Shown here: one piece after another, positions 36,431-47,127 of the stretch
Layout: each line of letters starts with the position of its first letter
Numbering within the stretch: the stretch's first letter is position 1
NCBI RefSeq assembly: GCF_003086295.3
Contig: NC_092044.1
Coordinates: 77,276,024-77,340,023 of the forward strand
From: Arachis hypogaea
Taxonomy: Eukaryota > Streptophyta > Magnoliopsida > Fabales > Fabaceae
Direction of reading: 5' to 3'
DNA: 64,000 bases
Made by a program: the position numbers and the translations under genes
Notes under the pieces: model-generated
What the model was told of the DNA's origin: nothing
The model's input: the letters and a program-made list of their open reading frames with translations, nothing else
Database searches by the model: none

Positions 36431-36448
36431 TCCCCGACAACGGCGCCA
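36431..36448 (-). other. Primer binding site of element C
   Basis: On minus TGGCGCCGTTGTCGGGGA has one change from the tRNA-Asp consensus. Confidence 0.88.
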
Positions 36449-36454
36449 AAAACT

Positions 36455-38099
36455 TGGTGGACGAAATTGTGATTGCCCTCTTTGTATTTGCACGAGATTT
36501 ATTTAATGGCTCTTTGGCATATGTGATCACAACTATGTTCAACTTAACCAGCAAGTGTACTGGGTCATCCAAGTAATACCTTACGTGAGTAAGGGTCGAT
36601 CCCACAGAGATTGTTGGTATGAAGCAAGCTATGGTCACCTTGTAAATCTCAGTTAGGCAGATTATTGGTTTAAATTTGATTAATGGAATAAATAGAAAAT
36701 AAAAGGGATAGAAATACTTATGTAAATCAATAGTGGGAATTTCAGATAAGTGTGTGAAGATGCTGTGCTCCTCTCGTATCTCTATTTTCTTATTACATTC
36801 CTCCAATCCTTCCTACTCCTTTCCATGGAAAGCTGTATGTAGGGCATCACCGTTGTCAATGGCTGCATCCCATCCTCTCAGTGAAAACGTTCCTATGCTC
36901 TGTCACAGCATGGCTAATCATCTGTCGGTTCTCAATCAGGTTGGAATAGAATCCCTTGATTCTTTTGCGCTTGTCATCACGCCCAGCCTTCAGGAGTTTG
37001 AAGCTCGTCACAGTCATTCAATCCCAGAATCCTACTCGAAATACCATAGACAAGGTTTAGACTTTTCGGATCCTCATGAATGCCTCCATCTATCTAGCTT
37101 ATACCACGAAGATTCTGTTGGGGAATCTAAGAGATATGCGCCCGGCCTAGAGTAGAACGGAAGTGGTTGCCAGTCACGTGCGTTCATATGTGAGAATGAT
37201 GATGAGTGTCACGGATCATCACATTCATCAAAGTTAAGTATAACGTATATCTTGGAATAAGGATAGAAGAGAATTGAATAGAAAGTAATAGTAATTGTAT
37301 TGAAACTTGAGGTACAGCAGAGCTCCACACCCTTAATCTATGGTGTGTAGAAACTCCACTGTTGAAAATACTTAAGTAAAAGGTTCAGGCATGGCCGAAT
37401 GGCCAGCCCCCTGAATGTGATCAATAGCCTCCTAAGATGAAGAATAAAACAAAACTGAGACCAAAGATGTCTAATACAATAGTAAATTATCCTATTTATA
37501 CTAGACTAGCTACTAGGGTTTACATGAGTAAGTATTTGATGCATAAATTCACTTCCGGGGCCTACTTGGTGTATGTTTGGGCTGAGCTTGATCTATCCAC
37601 GAGCTGAGGCTTTTCTTGGAGTTGAACTCCAAGTTCTAACGTGTTTTGGGCGTTCAACTTCGGATCATGACGTGTTTCTGGCGTTTAACTCCAGACAGCA
37701 GCATGTACTTGGCGTTCAACGCTAAGTTTCGTCGTCAATTTCCAAATAAAGTATGAACTATTATATATTGCTGGAAAGCTCTGGATATCTACTTTCCAAC
37801 GCCGTTGAGAGCGCGCCAATTGGAGTTCTTTAGCTCCAGAAAATCTATTTCGAGTGCAGGGAGGTCAGATTCCAACAGCATCAGCAGTCCTTTTGTCAGC
37901 CTTTTTCAGAGTTTTGCTCAAATCCCTAAATTTCAGCCAGAAATTACCTGAAATCACAGAAAAACACACAAACTCATAGTAAAGTCCAGAAATGTGAATT
38001 TAACATAAAAACTAATGAAAACATCCCTAAAAGTAGCTTGAACTTACTAAAAACTACCTAAAAACAATGCCAAAAAGCGTATAAATTATCCGCTCATCA
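36455..38099 (-). repeat. 5' LTR of element C
   Basis: It has identical length and ends to 27760-29404. TATA box is at 37493-37500 (TATTTATA on plus). Confidence 0.95.
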
Positions 38100-38104
38100 A
38101 GGCA

Positions 38105-39127
38105 CAAGTGGGCCAGCTGAGTAAGAAAGTCATTGAAACTCCTCCCAGTATTCTCCCAAGCAATACAGAAGAGAATCCAAAAGGAGAGTGCAAGGCCATT
38201 GATATAATCAATATGGCCGAATGCACAAGGGAGGAGGAGGACGAAAATCCTAGTGAGGAAGACCTCCTGGGACATCCTTCAAGCAAGAAGGAGTTTCCTA
38301 TTAAGGATCCAGATGAATCTGAGGCTCATACAGAGACCATAGAGATTCCATTAAATCTCCTTCTACCATTCATGAGCTCTGAAGACTATTCTTCCTCTGA
38401 AGAGGATGAAGATGTGACTGGAGAGGAAGTTGCTCAATATTTAGGAGCTATCATGAAGCTGAATGCCAAGCTGTTTGGTAATGTGACTTGGGAAAGTGAA
38501 CCTCCCTTGCTCATTAATGAACTAGATACCTGGATTCAGAAAACTCTCCCTCAAAAGAAACAAGATCCTGGCAAGTTCTTAATACCTTATACCATAGGCA
38601 CCATGACCTTTGAAAAGGCTCTATGTGATCTAGGGTCAGGGATAAATCTTATGCCACTCTCTGTAATGGAGAAGCTGGGGATCACTGAGGTACAACCTAC
38701 CTTGTTCTCATTACAATTGGCAGACAAGTCATTGAGACAAGCTTATGGAATAGTGGAGGACGTGTTAGTAAAGGTTGAAGGCCTTTACATCCCAGCTGAT
38801 TTCATAATCTTAGACACTAGGAAGGAAGAGGATGAATGTATCATCCTTGGAAGACCTTTCCTAGCCACAGCAGGAGCTGTGATAGATGTCAACAGAGGTG
38901 AACTAGTCCTTCAATTGAATGGGGACTACCTTGTGTTTAAGGCACATGGCCATCCCTCTGTGACAAAAGAGAGTAAGCATGAAGAGCTTCTCTCAGTTCA
39001 GAGTCAAGAAGAGCCTCCACAGTCAAACTCTAAGTTTGGTGTTGTGAGGCCACAACCAAACTCTGAGTTTGGTGTTAAGACCCCATATCCAAACTCTAAG
39101 TTTGGTGTTGGGACTATACAACATTGA
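38105..39127 (+). pseudogene. Element B gag-protease ORF, 3' part
   Basis: It resumes at QVGQLSKKV in the frame left at 27759. It contains the retropepsin-like CDLGSGINLMPLSVMEKLG, ILGRPFLATA, and three NSKFGV or NSEFGV repeats at the C-terminus. These repeats are encoded by the DNA motif CTCTAAGTTTGGTGTT, which is also the PPT-like motif. The stop is at 39125-39127. By itself it lacks a start, so it is a pseudogene fragment. Confidence 0.9.
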
Positions 39128-39190
39128 CCTGATCACCTTTGTGGCTTCATGAGAGCCACTGTCAAGCTATTGACATTAAAGAAGCGCTTG

Positions 39191-39206
39191 TTGGGAGGCA
39201 ACCCAA
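39191..39206 (+). promoter_or_regulatory. Post-gag hairpin, element B
   Basis: TTGGG-AGGCAA-CCCAA lies 64 bp after the gag-protease stop, preceded by the conserved AAAGAAGCGCTTG. Confidence 0.6.
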
Positions 39207-39342
39207 TTTTATTTATCTAATTTTTATTTTATTATTATTTTGTGTTTTATTAGGTACATGATCATGAGGAGTCACGAAAAAAAATAAAAACTAAAAACAG
39301 AATCAAAAACAGCAGAAGAAAAATCACACCCTGGAGGAAGCA

Positions 39343-39600
39343 CAGGCTAGCGTTCAACGCCAGTAAGGAGCATCTGGCTGGCGTTCAATCCCAGAACAGA
39401 GCATCAACCTGGTGCTGAACGCTAGAAACAAGCAACATTCTGGCGCTGAACGCCAGGAATGTGCCTAAGAGGAAAAGCTGGCGCTGAACGCCAGTAACAA
39501 GCATGAAACTGGCGTTCAACGCCAGAAATATGTTATATGTGGGCGTTGAATGCCCAGAACATGCACCAATGGGCGTTTAAACGCCAGAATGGTGTGCAAA
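39343..39600. repeat. Palindrome array, element B
   Basis: About eight units of GGCG(T/C)T(G/T)AACGCCAG type are the inverse counterpart of the array in C. Confidence 0.85.
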
Positions 39601-40033
39601 GGCATTTTACATGCCTATTTGGTGCAGGGATGGAATTCCTTGACACCTCAGGATCTGTGGACCCCACAGGATCGCCACCTACTATATTCCCACCTTACCT
39701 CCTAATCCTATTTTTGTGATGAGTATTCCCCATGTCACACTTCCCAACACTCTTCACCAATCACCTCAATTCCTCTTCCCAATCACCCCCTTCACCACTC
39801 ACATCCATCCACTCTTCCCCATAAACCCCACCTACCTTCAAAAATTCAAAACCATTTTCCCAACCATTCCCACCCTAAATGGCCGAACATACACTCCCCC
39901 TTCTCCCTATATATACCCTTCCATTCTACTTCATTTTCACACAACACAACCCCCTCTTCTTCACCTTGGCCGAACCTACATCTCTCCCTCTCTACAATAT
40001 TCTCTTTTTCTTCTTCTTCTCTTCTTTCTTCTA

Positions 40034-40070
40034 TTGCTCGAGGACGAGCAATATTTTAAGTTTGGTGTGG
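40034..40070 (+). promoter_or_regulatory. Internal hairpin plus PPT-like module, element B
   Basis: TTGCTCG-AGGA-CGAGCAA (40034-40051) is followed by TATTTTAAGTTTGGTGTGG. It lies 37 bp upstream of the ORF2 start. Confidence 0.65.
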
Positions 40071-40106
40071 TCAAAGCACAATCTTTTTTGTTTTCCACTA
40101 CCATCA

Positions 40107-41255
40107 ATGGCACCTAAGGCCGGAGAATCCTCTAGAAAAGGAAAAGGGAAGACAAAAGCTTCCACCTCCGAGTCATGGGAGATGGAAAGATTCATCTCCA
40201 AAAGCCATCAAGACCACTTCTGTGATGTTGTGGCAAAGAAGAAGGTGATCCCTGAGGTCCCTTTCAAGCTCAAGAAAAATGAGTATCCGGAAATCCGACA
40301 TGAAATCTGAAGAAGAGGTTGGGAAGTCCTAACCAACCCCATGCAACAAGTCGGAATCTTAATGGTTCAAGAGTTCTATGCCAATGCATGGATCACTAGA
40401 AACCATGATCAAAGTATGAACCCGAATCCAAAGAATTATCTCACAATGGTTCGGGGGAAATACTTAGATTTTAGTCCGGAAAATGTGAGGTTGGCGTTTC
40501 ACTTGCCCATGATGCAAGGAGATGTACGCCCCTACACTAGAAGGGTCAACTTTAATCAAAGGTTGGACCAAGTCCTAATGGACATATGTGTGGAAGGAGC
40601 TCAATGGAAGAGAGACTCTAAAGGCAAGCCAGTTCAACTAAGAAGACTGGACCTCAAGCCTGTGGCTAGAGGATGGTTGGAGTTCATTCAACGCTCCATC
40701 ATTCCCACTAGTAACCGATCTGAAGTTACTGTGGATCGGGCCATCATGATTCATAGCATCATGATTGGAGAGGAAGTAGAAGTTCATGAGGTCATCTCCA
40801 ATGAAATCTACAAAATAGCCGACAAGCCCTCCACCATGGCAAGGCTAGCTTTTCCTCACCTTATTTGCCATCTATGTTACTCAGCTGGAGTTATCATAGA
40901 AGGAGACATCTCCATTGAAGAGGATAAGCCCATCACCAAGAAGAGGATGGAGCAAGCAAGAGAGATCCTTCACGGTTCTCAAGAGATGCATGAGGAAGCT
41001 CATCATCAAGAAATCCCCGAGATGCCTCAAGGGATGCACTTTCCTCCCAACAACTACTGGGAACAACTCAACATTTCCTTAGAAGATTTGAGCCACAATG
41101 TTGAACAATTAAGGGTGGAACATCATGAGCACTCCATCATTCTCCATGAGATAAGAGAAGATCAAAGAGCAATGAGGGAGGAGCAACAAAGGCAAGGAAG
41201 GGACATAGAAGAGCTTAAGGACATTGTTGGTCCTTCAAGAAGAAGACTCCACTAA
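40107..41255 (+). pseudogene. Element B ORF2, plant-transposon-protein-like, one stop
   Basis: The start is MAPKAGESSRKGKGKTKAS. A TGA at 40308-40310 replaces an Arg codon kept in C (a CGA to TGA change at a CpG). After it the same frame is open to RDIEELKDIVGPSRRRLH. Central motifs are FYANAWITRN, LRRLDLKPVARGWLEFIQ, IPTSNRSEVTVDRAIMIHSI and LAFPHLICHLCYSAGV. The tail is predicted coiled coil. It is about 87% or more similar to ORF2 of C by eye. Confidence 0.8.
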
Positions 41256-42300
41256 GGTGGATTCATTCCTTGTTCTTATTTCTTTCTGCTTTTCGGTTTT
41301 TATGTTGTATGTTTATCTATGTTTTGTGTCTCTACTTCATGATCATTAGTTTAGTGACTATGTCTTAAAGTTATGAATAATTCCATTAATCCTTCACCTC
41401 TCTTAAATGAAAAATGTTTTAATTCAAAAGAACAAGAAGTACATGAATTTCGAAATTATCCTTGAATTTAATTTAATTTTATTGATGTGGTGACAACACT
41501 TTTTGTTTTCTGAATGAATGCTTGAACAGTGCATATTTTTGATCTTGTTGTTTATGAATGTTAAAATTGTTGGCTCTTGAAAGAATGATGAACAAAGAGA
41601 AATGTTATTGATGATCTGAAAAATCAAGAAATTGATTCTTGAAGCAAGAAAAAGCAGTGAAAAAGAAGAAGCTTGCGAAAAAAAATAGAAAGAAAAAGAA
41701 AAAACAAGCAGAAAAAGCCAATAGCCCTTAAAACCAAAAGGCAAGGGTAAAAAGGATCCAAGGCTTTGAGCATCAATGGATAGGAGGGCCTAAGGAAATA
41801 AAATCCAGGCCTAAGCAGCTAAATCAAGCTGTCCCTAACCATGTGCTTGTGTCATGAAGGTCCAAGTGAAAAGCTTGAGACTAAGTGGTTAAAGTCGTGA
41901 TCCAAAGCAAAAAGAGTGTGCTTAAGAGCTCTGGACACCACTAACTGGGGACTCTAGCAAAGCTGAGTCACAATCTGAAAAGGTTCACCCAGTTATGTGT
42001 CTATGGCATTTGTGTATCCGGTGGTAATACTGGAAAACAAAATGCTTAGGGCCACGGCCAAGACTCATAAGTAGCTGTGTTCAAGAATCAATATGCTTAA
42101 CTAGGAAAGTCAATAACACTATCCGAAATTCTAAGTTCCTAGAGAAGCCAATCATTCTAAACTTCAAAGGAAAAAGTGAGATGCCAAAACTGTTCAGAAG
42201 CAAAAACCTACAAGTCCCGCTCATCTAATTATAATTAATATTCATTGATATTTTGAAATTTATAGTATATTCTCTTCTTTTTATCCTAATTGATTTTCAT
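41256..42300 (+). other. 3' noncoding region of element B
   Basis: It includes the conserved block with GGCTTTGAGCATCAATG (41761) and GTGGTAATACTGGAAAACAA (42020), equivalent to 29640-30000 of C and 51200-51430 of D. No gene is seen. Confidence 0.7.
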
Positions 42301-42337
42301 TTGCTTGGGGACAAGCAACAATTTAAGTTTGGTGTTG
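42301..42337 (+). promoter_or_regulatory. LTR-proximal hairpin plus PPT, element B
   Basis: TTGCTTG-GGGA-CAAGCAA (42301-42318) is followed by CAATTTAAGTTTGGTGTTG, which abuts the LTR. Confidence 0.75.
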
Positions 42338-44008
42338 TGATGAGCGGATAATTCATACGCTTTTTGGCATTGTTTTTAGGTAGTCTTTAGTAAGTTCAAG
42401 CTACTTTTAGGGATGTTTTCATTAGTTTTTATGTTAAATTCACATTTTTGGACTTTACTATGAGTTTGTGTGTTTTTCTGTGATTTCAGGTAATTTCTGG
42501 CTGAAATTGAGGGATTTGAGCAAAACTCTGAAAAAGGCTGACAAAAGGACTGCTGATGCTGTTGGAATCTGACCTCCCTGCACTCGAAATGAATTTTCGG
42601 GAGCTACATAACTCCAAATGACGCGCCCTCAACGGCGTTGAAAAGCAGACATCCAGAGCTTTCCAGTAATATATAATAGTCCATACTTTATTCGGAAATT
42701 GACGACGTAACCTGGCGTTGAACGCCAAGTACATGCTGCTGTCTGGAGTCAAACGCCAGAAACACGTCATGATCCGGAGTTGAACGCCCAAAACACGTTA
42801 TAACTTGGAGTTCAACTCCAAGAAAAGCCTCAGCTCGTGGATAGATCAAGCTCAGCCCAAAAATACACCAAGTGGGCCCCGGAAGTGGATTTATGCATCA
42901 ATTACTTACTCATGTAAACCCTAGTAGCTAGTTTAGTATAAATAAGACTTTTTACTAGTGTATTAGTTGTCTTTGACCACGTTTCATCTTTGGTCTCAGT
43001 TTTGTTTTATTCTTCATCTTAGGAGGCCACTGAGCACGTTTTAGGGGGCTGGCCATTCGGCCACGCCTGAACCTTTTACTTATGTATTTTCAACAGTGGA
43101 GTTTCTGCACACCATAGATTAAGGGTGTGGAGCTCTGCTGTACCTCAAGTTTCAATACAATTATTATTACTTTCTATTCAATTCTCTTCTATCCTTATTC
43201 CAAGATATACGTTACACTTAACTTTGATGAATGTGATGATCCGTGACACTCATCATCATTCTCACCTATGAACGCGCGTGACTGACAACCACTTTCGTTC
43301 TACTCTAGGCCAGGCGCATATCTCTTAGATTCCCCAACAGAATCTTCGTGGTATAAGCTAGATAGATGGCGGCATTCATGAGGATTCGAAAAGTCTAAAC
43401 CTTATCTATGGTATTCCGAGTAGGATTCTGGGATTGAATGACTGTGACGAGCTTCAAACTCCTGAAGGCTGGGCGTGATGACAAGCGCAAAAGAATCAAG
43501 GGATTCTATTCCAACCTGATTGAGAACCGACAGATGATTAGCCGTGCTGTGACAGAGCATAGGAACGTTTTCACTGAGAGGATGGGACGTAGCCATTGAC
43601 AACGGTGATGCCCTACATACAGCTTGCCATGGAAAGGAGTAGGAAGGATTGGATGAATGTAATAAGAAAATAGAGATACGAGAGGAACGCAGCATCTTCA
43701 CACACTTATCTGAAATTCCCACTATTGCTTTACATAAGTATTTCTATCCCTTTTTATTTTCTATTTATTAATTAATTTTCGAACTCACCATAAACCATTT
43801 TAATCTGCCTAACTGAGATTTACAAGGTGACCATAGCTTGCTTCATACCAACAATCTCTGTGGGATCGACCCTTACTCACGTAAGGTATTACTTGGATGA
43901 CCCAGTACACTTGCTGGTTAAGTTGAACGGAGTTGTGTCCACACATAGTTGAAAAAGCAATGAATTTTACAAAATACAATAACAAAGGAATCACAATTTC
44001 GTCCACCA
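42338..44008 (+). repeat. 3' LTR of element B
   Basis: It is 1671 bp, paired with 23288-24958. TATA box is at 42937-42944. Confidence 0.95.
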
Positions 44009-44013
44009 ACAAT
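44009..44013. repeat. Target site duplication ACAAT, right copy (element B)
   Basis: It matches 23283-23287. Confidence 0.9.
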
Positions 44014-45338
44014 CAAGTGAAAGGAATTTCCTCCCAGAGCCACAATGTGAATCATACTGTTATGACACTAACACAAACTATGGCTGGGAAGGGAATTCTA
44101 ATGCTCCATACGATATTCAGCAAGAGACATCATCTCTTGATTATTCTTTCAATAAATTCATGCAAGATTGCCCCCCAATGCCACAAAGTGATCCACACCC
44201 TGATGAATTCTACAATGATTCACATTGTGGATGGGAGGATCAAAACCAGAAAGCAATTGATAGTTCATACTCCATCTATGAAGAGCCATCATCACTTGAG
44301 CAAACCTTCAATTCATTTATGTAAACTTGTCCAACCTCACCTCACAGTTTCTTATTTGAAAATTCTTCATCACTTGATTATGCCTCAACACAAAGTCTCC
44401 TCCAAGATCCATACAATTCATTCCACCAACCACAAAACTCATTTCACAATCCATAAGATTCATTCTGTACCATTCAAAACAATCTCACCACCATACATCC
44501 ATATCACCAAAATTACTCTCAGCTTTCATCTCTGGAGCCAGCAGTTGAAGATCCCCTTCAAAAGTCCAGAGAATTATTGGACAGGCAAGAACAATCTTGG
44601 AAAGAGCAAGAGATCCTCTTCAAAAAGGTGGATGAACACTTGGAGAATGTAAGGAAACACTCAGAACTGCTAAGTAAGGAAGATGAAGACCATTTGGTGG
44701 ATGTGAAGGAGGTAATGGAAGAACAGGAAGAAGAGGCATCTGTATCAAGCAAACTTTCAATGAAGAATGAGGTAGTGGAGGAGGTTGAACCAGAAACTGC
44801 ACTTGAGATGACAAGGGAACATGAAAACTCACAACCCTCACATACTTCCCTGAACCAAAGATGCTCAACATTTGAATCTATGATTGAAAGATATGAAGAT
44901 GAGATGAAGAAATATTGGGAAGAACAACAGACCTCCTCCATGAAAGAGTGGTTAAATCAAAGGTTGCGTGCAAGGGAGGAAGCGGAAGAACAAGAAAGTG
45001 AGGAAGTCAATCAAGAGAATTCACACTCAAGTGAAGCAGAAAAGTACATAGAGGAAGAGCTCATGGAACCACCAATTCAAAAGGCTCTGGATGAAGATAA
45101 AACTTCAATAATCACACAACAACCAAGTCTTGAATCCAAAGAAGTGTAGGCAACTAACAAGAGCACCAATCCTACCCCTGATCCAGCAAGCAAGCTCAAT
45201 CAAGCCATTAGCAAAAGGAAGCTTGCTGAGGAAAGACCAAGGCAGGGGACAATAACTGAATCTTCTCCTCCCTTGAGGTCATTCCTCTTAACAAACTGGA
45301 AGAAGAGGAAGAAAGTGAAGAACAACATGTCAAGCTAA
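44014..45338 (+). pseudogene. Element A ORF, C-terminal part
   Basis: It continues in frame from 23287. More Asn/Gln/Ser-rich repeats (CGWEDQNQKAID, SLDYSFNKFMQDCPP) are followed by a charged coiled-coil-like region (WKEQEILFKKVDEHLENVRKH, 44577 on) and a basic end (TNWKKRKKVKNNM). Stops in this frame lie near 44322 (TAA), 44455 (TAA) and 45147 (TAG), each compatible with a Gln codon. The terminal stop is at 45336-45338. No known domain is recognised. It is possibly the nucleocapsid or particle protein of family A. Confidence 0.6.
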
Positions 45339-45357
45339 TGACACTAAAAGAGCACTT

Positions 45358-45375
45358 GTTGGGAGGCAACCCAAC
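45358..45375 (+). promoter_or_regulatory. Post-ORF hairpin GTTGGG-AGGCAA-CCCAAC, element A
   Basis: A perfect 6-bp stem with loop AGGCAA lies 20 bp after the ORF stop, in a context shared with B-E. Confidence 0.65.
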
Positions 45376-46330
45376 CTTAGGTAACATGTTATTTCTCTGC
45401 TTGGTTTACTTTCTTTCTTTGATGTGTTTAAATTTCAATAAATTGGCATATGATTATATTCTAAGTTTGGTGTTGCCCTGCAACAATCTGTTTTCAATCT
45501 CTATGGATGATTGAATCAAATTTGAATTGAAAGTGTCACACTAATATTCTAAGTTTGGTGTGCCACTTATTTCCTATGCAATCTATTCAGCAGCACCACT
45601 TGTCTGCATAATCATAATGCCTTGTAGTGTTATCTTTCTTTTAGTTAGACAATTTTAGTTTTCTCTTTGTTTTAGTCATTTCCTTGTTTTTAATGCTTTC
45701 TGTTATTAACTATTTTTGTTAATACATCACCAAGAAATCCTTATTCATGATAGATTCTTGGCTTGGTGATTGTATTTAACATATAACAGTTTCATTTAGT
45801 CTTAGTTCAAATAAAATGGACATATGATTGCATTCTAAGTTTGGTATTACTATGAAACAAAATTTGCTTCCAATCTTTACTGGATACTTGCATCAACTCC
45901 AAGTGAAAGTGTCACACTAAGTTTGGTATGCCACTCATTCTTTATGCAATGTATCATGCACACCCTCTTATTTTTGCAATCACAATGTCTCTGTTTCTCT
46001 GTGCCTTCATGGTTATCTTTGATTTTGCTTGCTTAAAACACATGTACTACTAACATTTCATTGTGTAAGACACTCATAATCCATCTTAGCCCCGTCACCA
46101 CTGTTTTAATTGTTGCTTGAGGATGAGCAAGCACTCTGAAGTTGGTAGGGGAAGTGGAAGAATAGGAGGAAAATGACAACAATAGAGATGAATTACAAGG
46201 TTTTAAAGTTCCTTTTCCTCTCATTTGTTTCCAACACTTTAAATTGCATGATTGTCTTTATCTTCTCTATTTACATGTGTGTATGAATAAGCATAGCCTG
46301 AATTTTGATCTTTAACATGTTGCTATGCCA
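45376..46330 (+). other. 3' noncoding region of element A, first part
   Basis: Four CTAAGTTTGGT(G/A)T motifs lie at about 45461, 45548, 45836 and 45918. A hairpin TTGCTTG-AGGA-TGAGCAA (46113-46130, with two G-T wobble pairs) is followed by a degraded tract GAAGTTGGTAGGGG. No gene is seen. Confidence 0.65.
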
Positions 46331-47127
46331 CTATGTCTACAAACTTGAGTTTTGTAAAGTTCAAAGCAGTAAAGTATCATGATCTTAAACAAAAAAGGAA
46401 TTAAAGAAGAACTTAGCATGTGCATACAAGTATTGGAAGGCTAGCATGATTAATTGTTTCTCAATTGCATTAGATTTTATTTAATTGAAGTTTTCATCTG
46501 GGACATTTTGTGAAATCTTTTGAAATCATGAAAACCTTGAAGAAGCAAATGCAATAAAGGCAAGAAAAGAAAAGGGAAAGAATGAGAAAGCTAAAGGCTC
46601 TGAGTACCAATGACAATTAAATTGTTAAGTACTTGTGGTGTTTATGTATCAAGCAAAAAGCTTGAAAACAAAACACTTAGAGTCAAGGTTAGGCTCAAGT
46701 TCAAATGCACTCCCTCAAAGCTCAAGGCTCTGAGCATCAATGATTAGAGAGTAAAGAAAAGAAACACATGAGCTTAAAGAAGTCCTCTAATTAAATGCTT
46801 GTGGTGCTTATGTATCAAGTGGTAATACTTGAAAACAAAGCATTTAGAGTCGTAGCTTTGTTATCAACTCATGGGGCGAAGCACCCAAAAGGAGAAGCTA
46901 ATAAGAAAATCAAAAGCTTGTTTCAAGGAAGAAATATAATGAAAAGATTTCATAAATTGAGCTAGATAGAAGCATCAATCATTTACATTTCTTTTGTGAT
47001 TGTGGCATGCATAGAAAACTAGCCAACCATGAACATTGAGTTGCTATTCTTCTTAACTTGGATTGTCAATCTTTATTGCATGATTCTTTTCTTGCTTGGG
47101 GACAAGCAAGGTTTAAGTTTGGTATTG
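46331..47127 (+). other. 3' noncoding region of element A, duplicated blocks and PPT
   Basis: It is collinear with 7131-7907. Two copies of the GGCTCTGAG...TTAGAG block lie at about 46595 and 46727. Hairpin CTTGCTTG-GGGA-CAAGCAAG is at 47091-47110, then the tract abutting L2. Confidence 0.8.

Larger units (their letters stand above)
27760..38099 (-). mobile_element. Element C: non-autonomous LTR retrotransposon nested in B
   Basis: It is 10,340 bp, inserted opposite to B. LTRs of 1645 bp each (27760-29404 is 3', 36455-38099 is 5') differ at roughly 28 positions by eye (about 1.7%). Target duplication AGGCA, PBS, leader, gag-protease with a single stop, palindrome array, ORF2 with a late 1-bp deletion and both hairpin modules are present. 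It is the same family as B. There is no pol. Confidence 0.95.
23288..44008 (+). mobile_element. Element B: non-autonomous LTR retrotransposon, interrupted by C
   Basis: It has two 1671-bp LTRs (23288-24958, 42338-44008), target duplication ACAAT, a PBS, an AT-rich leader, gag-protease ORF1 split by C at 27759/38105, a palindrome array, ORF2 and a 3' noncoding region. There is no pol. Its own length without C is about 10.4 kb. About 41 differences between its LTRs by eye (about 2.5%) make it older than C, as nesting requires. Confidence 0.95.
22705..47127 (+). mobile_element. Internal region of element A, interrupted by element B
   Basis: It comprises a PBS (22711-22728), a repeat-rich ORF split at 23287/44014, a post-ORF hairpin (45358-45375), about 1.8 kb of 3' noncoding sequence and the LTR-proximal hairpin plus PPT. 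No gag or pol motif is recognised, so A is non-autonomous. With L1 and L2 it makes an element of about 8 kb once insertions are discounted. Confidence 0.85.
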
